From Bradyrhizobium sp. (GTDB taxonomy: Bacteria; Pseudomonadota; Alphaproteobacteria; Rhizobiales; Xanthobacteraceae): DNA of 6,350 nt. Shown piece by piece: positions 1 to 5,259 of this stretch (position 1 is its first letter; every line of letters starts with the position of its first letter). Made by a program: the position numbers and the translations under genes. Under the pieces are notes generated by a model. That model ran no database searches. It had not been told where the DNA came from and saw only the letters and a program-made list of their open reading frames with translations. The DNA lies in the NCBI GenBank assembly GCA_025960445.1, contig JAICIT010000162.1, forward strand, positions 1 to 6,350. Direction: 5' to 3'.

Positions 1-789
1 GAGATCATCGAGGCTTGCGCGCGGCATGGCATCCGCGCCATCGATCCCTGGCGCGATCAGGTCGCTGCAATCGGACTTGATCGCGCGGCGCGCGCGGTCC
101 GCGACGCCGGACTGGAGCTGTCGGGCTACTGTCGCGGCGGGATGTTCACTTCCGATGCCGCCCACCGGATTGAGATGCGCGATGACAACCGCAGGGCGGT
201 TGATGAAGCCAAGGCGTTGGGCGCGCCGTGCCTGGTGCTGGTGGTTGGAGGTCTGCCGCAATATTCGCGGCCCGGAAGCGCGCCTTCAAAGGATATCGCG
301 GCAGCGAGGAACCAAATAGAGGACGCACTCGCCGAATTGCTCGACTACGCGCGCGCTGCGAACATGCCGCTCGCGATCGAGCCGCTGCATCCCGCCTATG
401 CCGCCGACCGGTCCTGCGTCAACACGACCAAGCACGCGCTCGATATCTGCGACCGGCTTGACCCGCAACGCAGCGGCGCGATTGGGGTCGCGCTCGACGT
501 CTATCATATCTGGTGGGACCCGGAGGTCTTGGCGCAGATTGAACGCGCCGGCAAAAACCGGTTGCTGGCGTTTCATGTCTGCGACTGGCTGGTGCCGACC
601 ACCGACCTTCTGAACGATCGCGGGATGATGGGCGACGGCGTGATCGACATCAGATCGTTGCGCCGCGCGGTAGAGGCGCAAGGCTTCGCCGGCTATTCCG
701 AAATCGAGATCTTCTCAAATGTGTGGTGGGAAAGGCCGATGGATGAGGTCTTGCAAACCTGCATTGCCCGGCACCGCTCCGTGGTCTGA
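1..789 (+). CDS. Sugar phosphate isomerase/epimerase-type TIM-barrel protein (5' end missing)
   Basis: The reading frame is open from the first base of the window to a TGA at 787-789, giving 262 visible residues. The start codon lies upstream of the window, so this is the C-terminal bulk of a protein of probably 270-300 residues. The sequence has the alternating strand/helix pattern of the xylose isomerase-like TIM barrel (IolE, hydroxypyruvate isomerase, AP endonuclease 2 superfamily). Probable metal ligands, in fragment numbering, are Glu127 in AIEPLHP, Asp166 in VALDVYH, His192 in AFHVCDW and Glu234 or Glu236 in SEIEIFS. The GMMGDGVID stretch before the last strand is typical of the sugar-isomerase branch rather than the DNA-repair branch. 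These enzymes isomerise or epimerise sugars or sugar acids, or dehydrate inosose, in the cytoplasm with a divalent metal. The exact substrate cannot be read from the sequence. The gene is convergent with the P450, so the two are not in one operon. Its own operon partners must lie to the left. The family call is firm and the reaction unknown. Confidence 0.85.
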   Translation, partial: EIIEACARHGIRAIDPWRDQVAAIGLDRAARAVRDAGLELSGYCRGGMFTSDAAHRIEMRDDNRRAVDEAKALGAPCLVLVVGGLPQYSRPGSAPSKDIAAARNQIEDALAELLDYARAANMPLAIEPLHPAYAADRSCVNTTKHALDICDRLDPQRSGAIGVALDVYHIWWDPEVLAQIERAGKNRLLAFHVCDWLVPTTDLLNDRGMMGDGVIDIRSLRRAVEAQGFAGYSEIEIFSNVWWERPMDEVLQTCIARHRSVV

Positions 790-814
790 GATCGCGCTCA
801 TCGCCTCACGGAGC
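776..814. terminator. Candidate bidirectional terminator hairpin between convergent genes
   Basis: GCTCCGTG (776-783) and CACGGAGC (807-814) form a perfect 8-bp inverted repeat. Inside it, TGAG (787-790) and CTCA (797-800) form a smaller inverted repeat around a 6-base loop. The element includes both stop codons of the converging genes and is centred at about 795, in the 8-base gap between them. Placement and symmetry fit a terminator shared by both genes. However, no T-tract follows on either strand, so it is not a standard intrinsic terminator, and it may instead be an RNA 3'-end stabiliser or a chance repeat in coding sequence. Confidence 0.4.
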
Positions 815-2021
815 ACGGCACGCTCAGGAATCCGCGGAACCGCGCGCGGCCGCCACGCACCGGCGGGCCATTCAGCGCGTAATCTGGAAACCGCGCCAGG
901 AAACGCGAGATCGCGATCGCACCTTCGAGCCGCGCCAGCGCCATCCCGGCGCATTGATGGGCACCCGTGCCGAACGCAAGGTGCCGGTTCGGCGTGCGAC
1001 CCACATCAAACGTTTCCGGATCGGGGAATTGTCCGGGATCGCGGTTGGCGGCGCCGATGCATAGCGTCACCAAGGTGCCGGCGGGCATCGTGATGCCGCC
1101 GAACTCGACCTGTTCCGTAGTGATGCGGTTGCCGAGCTGGTTCGAGCTTTCGAATCTCAGGATTTCCTCCACCGCCGTCTTGATCAAATCTGGATTGTCC
1201 ACCAGTCGCTTCTTCTGCGCAGGATTGCCGGACAGCGCGACCAATCCGTTGCCGATCAGATTGGTGGTGGTCTCGTGTCCGGCGTTGAGCAGGAAGATGC
1301 AATTGTGCAGCAACTCCCTTTCGGTCAGCCGCTCGCCATCGGGCTCGCCCTGAATGAGGCGCGTCAGCACGTCGCGTTCGGGATTGCCCGGTTTGGCCCG
1401 CCGCCGCTCCACCAGGATCGCGAGGTAGCTGAGGAAGTCCTGTACCGCCTTGTTGCCGCGATCAAAAGCTGGTGCTGAGATCACGGGCTCAAGCGCGCCC
1501 AAAATAGCGAGCGACCAGTCGCGCAATGGCGCGCGTTCCTCGTGCGGCACGTCAAGCAGATTCCCGATCACCTCGATCGGGATCGCCGCCGCGAAGTCAT
1601 CGATCAGGTCGACCTCGCCCTTTGTGGCGAGACTATCGAGCAGCCGGTCCACCAGCGCGGTCAGATCGCCTTCCATGGACACGATCGCGCGCGGCGACAG
1701 TGCCCCCATGATCAGCCTCCGCACCCGGGTGTGCGCCGGCGGGTCGTTGAAGACGAGGCTAGTGGTGTGATGCTCGTAAAGCAGCGAGTTGCCGTATTTC
1801 GGCGCAAACTCCTTCTTTTTGTCGGAGGAGAAAGCCTTCGTATTCTTGTAGGCCGTAGTGAGATCGTCGTATCGCGTCAGGAAATAGGAACCGTTCGGTA
1901 GCAGCTTGACCGGCTCATGCTCCCGCAATGCACGGTAGATCGGGTATGGATCGGCATAGAATTCAGGCGTCAGCTTTTCGATATCGAAATTCGCCGCCAG
2001 CTCTCGCGCCTTCGCATTCAT
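798..2021 (-). CDS. Cytochrome P450 (bacterial class I type)
   Basis: This encodes a 407-residue soluble P450, the usual size for bacterial enzymes, with no membrane anchor. Three hallmarks are present. The I-helix oxygen-activation motif AGHETT is at residues 247-252, with the acid-alcohol pair Glu250/Thr251. The K-helix ExxR is Glu286 to Arg289. The heme-binding loop FGTGAHQCAG is at 350-359, with Cys357 as the thiolate ligand. FNDPPAHTRVRRL (91-103) is the conserved helix C region. The enzyme should insert one oxygen atom from O2 into an organic substrate, using electrons from a ferredoxin and reductase. No redox partner gene is nearby, so these must come from elsewhere. I chose ATG at 2019-2021 because AAAGGG sits 9 bases upstream and the protein then begins just before the usual FDIEKLTPEFYADPYPIYR region. 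The frame stays open to 2264, but that extension would run over the divergent gene. The substrate and CYP family number cannot be told from sequence alone. Confidence 0.96.
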   Translation of the reverse strand: MNAKARELAANFDIEKLTPEFYADPYPIYRALREHEPVKLLPNGSYFLTRYDDLTTAYKNTKAFSSDKKKEFAPKYGNSLLYEHHTTSLVFNDPPAHTRVRRLIMGALSPRAIVSMEGDLTALVDRLLDSLATKGEVDLIDDFAAAIPIEVIGNLLDVPHEERAPLRDWSLAILGALEPVISAPAFDRGNKAVQDFLSYLAILVERRRAKPGNPERDVLTRLIQGEPDGERLTERELLHNCIFLLNAGHETTTNLIGNGLVALSGNPAQKKRLVDNPDLIKTAVEEILRFESSNQLGNRITTEQVEFGGITMPAGTLVTLCIGAANRDPGQFPDPETFDVGRTPNRHLAFGTGAHQCAGMALARLEGAIAISRFLARFPDYALNGPPVRGGRARFRGFLSVPCSVRR

Positions 2022-2030
2022 GCTGTCATA

Positions 2031-2036
2031 CCCTTT
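2031..2036 (-). promoter_or_regulatory. Ribosome binding site deciding the P450 start
   Basis: On the minus strand this reads AAAGGG, 9 bases before the ATG at 2021-2019. The longer open frame begins inside the neighbouring gene and I see no reason to prefer it, so this site supports the 407-residue form of the P450. Confidence 0.5.
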
Positions 2037-2063
2037 GGGGAAGACCGTTATGCCGTTTATGCT
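2035..2063 (+). promoter_or_regulatory. Possible sigma-70-like promoter for the split ThDP enzyme genes
   Basis: TTGGGG (2035-2040) and TATGCT (2058-2063) are separated by 17 bases, which gives a -35/-10 layout for rightward transcription starting near 2070, about 60 bases before the gene. The matches to consensus are 3/6 and 4/6, so this is a weak candidate. A near-tandem repeat, CCGTTATG then CCGTTTATG (2045-2061), fills the spacer and -10 region and could be a regulator site. I could not find a convincing promoter on the opposite strand for the P450 in the same gap. Confidence 0.25.
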
Positions 2064-2135
2064 CTTTCCCAAACCGCGGCTGGCTTTACAGTCCCGCCCC
2101 GCAATAGCGTCTCCGCCGCCCGACTGGAAATGAAA

Positions 2136-2693
2136 ATGCACGCTCGAACCGAAGCAGCCTCCGACACCGCGTCTGACAATCCCAACTCGTGGCCGGACGA
2201 CATTTTTGACATCTTGCGGCGCTTCGATGTCCGGCAGGTGCCCTATGTACCGGATGCCGGCCATTCGCAGCTTATCGAGCGGGTGCTCGGCGCATCCTCG
2301 ATGCGCGGCATCCCGCTGACTACGGAGGAAGAAGGCGTGGCGCTGTTGGCCGGCGCCTGGGCCGGCGGTCAGCGCGGCGTTCTACTAATGCAGTCGAGCG
2401 GGGTCGGCAATTGCATCAACATGTTATCGCTGACCCAGATATTCCGGTTCCCATTCCTCACACTGGTCACCATGCGCGGCGAGTGGGGTGAGTTCAATCC
2501 CTGGCAGGTGCCGATGGGCTCGAGCACAGCGGCCGTGTTCGAACTATCCGGCATCAAGGTGTTACGGGCGTCTCACCCGCCGGAAGTGCGCGAGGTCGTC
2601 GAAGCCGGGGCGGGGCAGGCCTACAATGCCTGTACGCCCACCGCCGTGCTGTTGTCGCAGCGTCTGATCGGGGCAAAGGTTTTCACCAAATGA
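2136..2693 (+). CDS. ThDP-dependent decarboxylase, PYR-domain subunit (sulfopyruvate decarboxylase alpha-like)
   Basis: The 185-residue protein is a single PYR domain of the thiamine diphosphate fold. The run TTEEEGVALLAGAWAGG (62-78) contains the catalytic glutamate (one of Glu64-66) that activates the cofactor aminopyrimidine. It is followed by VLLMQSSGVGN (82-92), then RGEWGEFNPWQVPMG (114-128), in the order and spacing typical of ComD and the N-terminal half of phosphonopyruvate decarboxylase. The known family reaction is decarboxylation of a 3-substituted pyruvate (sulfopyruvate to sulfoacetaldehyde, phosphonopyruvate to phosphonoacetaldehyde) in the cytoplasm, with the PP-domain partner encoded next door. 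The substrate here is unproven, since no xsc, suyAB, pepM or phn gene is visible. The start is ATG 2136, with GGAAA five bases upstream. ATG 2130, two codons earlier and in frame, is almost equally possible. The stop overlaps the next start as ATGA. The gene is divergent from the P450, so the two may share regulation. Confidence 0.88.
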   Translation: MHARTEAASDTASDNPNSWPDDIFDILRRFDVRQVPYVPDAGHSQLIERVLGASSMRGIPLTTEEEGVALLAGAWAGGQRGVLLMQSSGVGNCINMLSLTQIFRFPFLTLVTMRGEWGEFNPWQVPMGSSTAAVFELSGIKVLRASHPPEVREVVEAGAGQAYNACTPTAVLLSQRLIGAKVFTK

Positions 2694-3280
2694 GCAAGGC
2701 AAATCTTCTCGACCGCCGCAAGGTCGTTTCCAGTCTGCTGGCGGAGCGCAAGGACACCATTGTCGTGAGTGGGCTGGGCGCTTCCACGTATGATATCGCC
2801 GCCGCCGGCGATCACGACCGCAACCTTTATCTCTGGGGCGCCATGGGTGGCGCGGTCATGATCGGCCTCGGCCTTGCACTGGCACAACCGAAGTTGCCGG
2901 TGGTGGTGATCACGGGTGATGGCGAGATGCTGATGGGAATGGGAAGCCTTGCCACGGTGGGCCTGCAGAAGCCCAAAAACCTTAGCGTTGTCGTGTTGGA
3001 CAACGAGGTCTATGGCGAGACCGGCGGACAGGCGAGCCACACCGCGGGCAATGTCGATCTTGTTGGAGTGGCGCGTGCCTGCGGGATCGAAGACGTTCGC
3101 GCCCTTGCGACCATGGACGAGATCGGAGCCTTCGCGCGTCGCATGCACGATCTTGAAAGCGGGCCGCGTTTTGCCAACGTGAAAGTAGACGATGCCAACC
3201 TCGAGCGCGTGCTTTCCAGCCGGGACGGCACTTTTATTGTGAACCGCATCCGCGGGGCGCTCGGGCACAGCCCCATGTAA
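2690..3280 (+). CDS. ThDP-dependent decarboxylase, PP-domain subunit (sulfopyruvate decarboxylase beta-like)
   Basis: The 196-residue protein is the pyrophosphate-binding (PP) domain that completes the ThDP enzyme. The cofactor motif begins at GDG (76-78) and ends at Asn105 in LDNEVYGETGGQ, a 30-residue span in which the Asp and Asn hold Mg2+ and the diphosphate. GAMGGAVMIGLGLAL (50-64) and GMGSLATVGLQKPKNL (83-98) are also typical of ComE and the C-terminal half of phosphonopyruvate decarboxylase. The active site should form between this chain and the PYR-domain chain encoded just upstream. The genes overlap by four bases (ATGA at 2690-2693), which suggests translational coupling and equal subunit supply. 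AAAGG at 2675-2679, ten bases upstream, may help initiation. The two chains total about 381 residues, close to a single-chain phosphonopyruvate decarboxylase, so the pair is a complete split enzyme rather than a broken gene. The ThDP domain is certain and the substrate is not. Confidence 0.9.
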   Translation: MSKANLLDRRKVVSSLLAERKDTIVVSGLGASTYDIAAAGDHDRNLYLWGAMGGAVMIGLGLALAQPKLPVVVITGDGEMLMGMGSLATVGLQKPKNLSVVVLDNEVYGETGGQASHTAGNVDLVGVARACGIEDVRALATMDEIGAFARRMHDLESGPRFANVKVDDANLERVLSSRDGTFIVNRIRGALGHSPM

Positions 3281-3316
3281 GTCTGTTCACGGCAACGTGT
3301 GCAGCGCAGCAATTCC

Positions 3317-3345
3317 TTGACTTTTCTTAAGGTGAGTGCTTACTC
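3317..3345 (+). promoter_or_regulatory. Possible promoter of the tetR-efflux operon
   Basis: TTGACT (3317-3322) matches the -35 consensus at 5 of 6 positions. At a 17-base spacing the -10 would be TTACTC (3340-3345), which is poor. If this pairing is right, transcription would start at about 3352, on the A of the tetR ATG, giving a leaderless message, and the palindromic operator would cover the -10 and block the promoter when bound. The strong -35 and the operator position support it, and the weak -10 does not. Confidence 0.35.
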
Positions 3346-3347
3346 AC
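3332..3347. promoter_or_regulatory. Probable TetR-family operator (palindrome)
   Basis: GTGAGTGCTTACTCAC is a perfect inverted repeat with 6-bp arms and a 4-base centre. It ends four bases before the tetR start codon and lies just downstream of a good -35 hexamer. TetR-family dimers bind such short palindromes and usually repress their own gene and the linked pump. The position therefore supports autoregulation of the whole tetR-adaptor-pump operon, although the binding itself is inferred. Confidence 0.6.
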
Positions 3348-3361
3348 GAAAATGAGCACTC
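3334..3361. repeat. Second inverted repeat overlapping the operator and the tetR start codon
   Basis: GAGTGCTTA (3334-3342) pairs with TGAGCACTC (3353-3361) at 8 of 9 positions in DNA, or at all 9 in RNA counting one G-U pair, around a 10-base loop. The right arm holds the last two bases of the ATG (3352-3354). The left arm is shared with the operator palindrome, so the two structures exclude one another. It may be a second weaker repressor site or, if transcribed, a hairpin that hides the start codon. Chance is possible. Confidence 0.4.
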
Positions 3362-4050
3362 TGCGAATGACTGGCGATTTGCGGCGCCAGCTAATCCTGA
3401 GCGCGGCCAAGCGTTGCTTTGCCCGCCACGGGTTTTCCGGCACCACGACCAAAAGCGTGGCGGCGGCGGCTTCGATTTCAGAGGGTTTGCTGTTCAAGCA
3501 CTTCCCGACGAAATCAGCCCTGTATGCCGAAATTCTGGCCGAGGCCTGCGAGGCGGATCCGGCGCTGCACCGTTTGCTGAAGCTGGAGCCCTCGACAGAA
3601 ACACTCGTGGTGATGATCAGGGAGATGGTTCGTCATTTCCAGCACGTCGCGGAGACTCCGGATCAGCAGGAAGCGCAGCGCCTCAGGTTGATGATCGGCA
3701 GCCATCTGGATGATGGAGAGTTCGCACGACTTTGTTATGAGAAGATCGGAGACCTGATAGGGGCTATATTCACGGCATCGGTCGAGCGGGCGGTGGCCGC
3801 AGGGGACGCGGCGCAGCTTGCATGTGAGCCGCTGAGCCTGTTCTGGTTCTCACATCACACCGTGCTGATGGCAACGCTGTCGCGCCTGCCGTCCGTGCCA
3901 TGCCTGGCGTACGGCGACCCGGCCAATCTCGAACGGCAGCTTTGCGAATTCATCCTCCGAGGAATTGGATTGAAAGAAACAGCGATCGCCGCTCACCTGG
4001 ATCGCGAATTGTCGCGTGATCCGGAGCACGTAAACGCAGAAAGTGCATGA
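3352..4050 (+). CDS. TetR/AcrR-family transcriptional regulator
   Basis: The 232-residue protein has an N-terminal TetR helix-turn-helix domain at about residues 11-58. ILSAAKRCFARHGFSGTTT is helix 1 and the turn, and SISEGLLFKHFPTKSALY (41-58) is the recognition helix with the family's characteristic F-K-H-F/K-x-A-L-Y ending. The C-terminal helices (about 62-232) form the dimer and ligand-binding part, which varies too much to predict a ligand. It probably represses its own operon by binding the palindrome just upstream and releases it when a pump substrate or metabolite binds. ATG 3352 is the first possible start, because an in-frame TAA lies at 3328-3330. No good Shine-Dalgarno sequence sits at normal distance (GGTGAG at 3331-3336 is 15 bases away), so the message may be leaderless. 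A second in-frame ATG at 3367 would lose only five residues. The adaptor gene follows after one base, so the two are probably co-transcribed. Confidence 0.94.
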   Translation: MSTLRMTGDLRRQLILSAAKRCFARHGFSGTTTKSVAAAASISEGLLFKHFPTKSALYAEILAEACEADPALHRLLKLEPSTETLVVMIREMVRHFQHVAETPDQQEAQRLRLMIGSHLDDGEFARLCYEKIGDLIGAIFTASVERAVAAGDAAQLACEPLSLFWFSHHTVLMATLSRLPSVPCLAYGDPANLERQLCEFILRGIGLKETAIAAHLDRELSRDPEHVNAESA

Positions 4051-4051
4051 C

Positions 4052-5245
4052 ATGAACATCGTGACCGAAGCCAACATCTCCGGGAAACCGATTACGGACA
4101 AGCCTCGCGCGCGTCCTGTTCGGATGCTGCGCTGGTTCATCATCGTCGGTCTGCTGCTGGCGCTTCTGGTGGGTGGCCTGGTCGGCTTCAACGCTTTCCG
4201 TAGCCACATGATCGCGCAGTTCTTCGCGACCAATAAACCGCCGCCCACCACGGTGACGGTGGCGGAAGCCAGGTCGGAGTTGATTCCGAATCTTTTGACG
4301 GCGGTCGGCGAACTCGCCGCGGTGCATCAGGTAAATGTCACCTCTGATGTCAGCGGACGCGTCACTGATATTCTTTTCACAAGCGGTTCCGACGTGAAAG
4401 CCGGAAGTCCGCTGGTCCAATTGTTCGATGCGCCCGAGCAGGCTGATCTTGCAAACTTCAAGGCACAGGCGACGGTTGCGCAGCTTTCGCTGGACCGCGC
4501 CAAGCAACTCGCAGCGCGACAGTTCGGTCCGCAGGCGACGGTCGACCAGGCGCAGGCCGCCTATGATCAAGCCAACGCCGGGATCGCGAAGACGCAGGCG
4601 ATCATCTCGCAGAAGCTGGTGCGCGCGCCCTTCGACGGCGAACTCGGCGTCCGCCACATCGAGGTCGGCCAGTATCTCACCGCCGGCACGCAAATCGTGA
4701 CCTTGACGGATCTGTCAAAGCTGTACGCGAACTTCACGGTGACGGAGAAGGACAGCGGGCAACTCAAGGTCGGACAGCCCATCCGCGTTGGCGTTGACGC
4801 CTATCCCGGCAGGACCTTCGAAGGAAAAATCACCGCGATCGAACCTCAGATCGCAACCGAAACGCGCAACATCCGCGTTCAGGCGACGCTGGATAACCCG
4901 GGTCACATCCTCAAGCCCGGCATGTTCGCGACCACCACGGTGGTGCTCCCGGATAAGCCGCCCGTTCTCACGGTGCCGGAGACGGCGGTCGATTACACGC
5001 TGTATGGAGACTCGGTTTTCCTGATCACCGAGAAGAAAGAGAATGATGGCAAAACCAACCTGAGTGCCGTTCGCACTTTCGTGCGGACCGGCAATCGTGT
5101 GGGCGGACGTGCCGAGATCCTCAGCGGGTTGAAGCCCGGCGATCGCGTGGTCGCGGTCGGCCAGCTCAAGCTGCAATCCGGCGCCGCCGTGGCCATCTCC
5201 AGCGATGCGCCGCCGCCGGTTCCGGCGAATCCGCCGCGTTACTGA
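4052..5245 (+). CDS. RND efflux periplasmic adaptor (HlyD/MFP family)
   Basis: The 397-residue adaptor would link an inner-membrane RND pump to an outer-membrane channel. Residues 1-26 are a basic cytoplasmic tail and 27-46 (WFIIVGLLLALLVGGLVGFN) a single membrane helix. The lipoyl/barrel-sandwich domain follows, with GRVTDILFTSGSDVKAG (102-118) and LVRAPFDGELGV (189-200) as its two halves around a short helical hairpin at about 127-187. The beta-barrel domain is at about 226-300 and the membrane-proximal domain at about 305-385, ending in a proline-rich tail. I see no cysteine, hence no lipobox; it is held by the uncleaved N-terminal helix rather than by a lipid. The short hairpin fits the RND type of adaptor. 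I chose ATG 4052, one base after the tetR stop, with AGAAAG (4038-4043) as its ribosome site. GTG 4043, in frame, would overlap tetR and is less likely. The pump gene follows after 14 bases. Substrates cannot be predicted. Confidence 0.95.
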   Translation: MNIVTEANISGKPITDKPRARPVRMLRWFIIVGLLLALLVGGLVGFNAFRSHMIAQFFATNKPPPTTVTVAEARSELIPNLLTAVGELAAVHQVNVTSDVSGRVTDILFTSGSDVKAGSPLVQLFDAPEQADLANFKAQATVAQLSLDRAKQLAARQFGPQATVDQAQAAYDQANAGIAKTQAIISQKLVRAPFDGELGVRHIEVGQYLTAGTQIVTLTDLSKLYANFTVTEKDSGQLKVGQPIRVGVDAYPGRTFEGKITAIEPQIATETRNIRVQATLDNPGHILKPGMFATTTVVLPDKPPVLTVPETAVDYTLYGDSVFLITEKKENDGKTNLSAVRTFVRTGNRVGGRAEILSGLKPGDRVVAVGQLKLQSGAAVAISSDAPPPVPANPPRY

Positions 5246-5246
5246 C

Positions 5247-5251
5247 GGGAG
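5247..5251 (+). promoter_or_regulatory. Ribosome binding site of the RND pump gene
   Basis: GGGAG lies eight bases before the ATG at 5260-5262, in the 14-base gap after the adaptor stop. It is the clearest Shine-Dalgarno site in the window and fixes the pump start. Confidence 0.6.
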
Positions 5252-5259
5252 CGTCCGCG

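Noticed and set aside
1917..2129. Upstream extension of the PYR-domain gene (open frame from 1917)
   Set aside because: It runs into the P450 coding region on the other strand and the added residues do not resemble the family. The ATGs at 2130/2136 give the usual size.
2022..2264. N-terminal extension of the P450 by 81 residues (start at 2264)
   Set aside because: It would overlap about 130 bases of the divergent PYR-domain gene, shows no P450-like sequence, and the ATG at 2021 has a ribosome site and gives the normal length.
2621..3268. Minus-strand open frame (about 215 residues) opposite the PP-domain gene
   Set aside because: The plus strand carries a clear ThDP-binding domain here; the opposite frame has no motif.
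3288..3299. CACG-GCAA-CGTG hairpin after the ThDP genes as a terminator
   Set aside because: The stem is only 4 bp and no T-tract follows, so it is too weak to call.
4043..4051. GTG 4043 as start of the adaptor gene
   Set aside because: It adds only three residues and overlaps tetR; ATG 4052 has AGAAAG eight bases upstream.
3950..4693. Long minus-strand open frame (about 247 residues) opposite tetR and the adaptor
   Set aside because: It is a GC-rich shadow of two well-supported genes, with a composition rich in Arg and Asp and no recognisable domain.
4052..5245. Adaptor as a lipoprotein
   Set aside because: No lipobox or cysteine is present; the N-terminal hydrophobic helix is the likely anchor.
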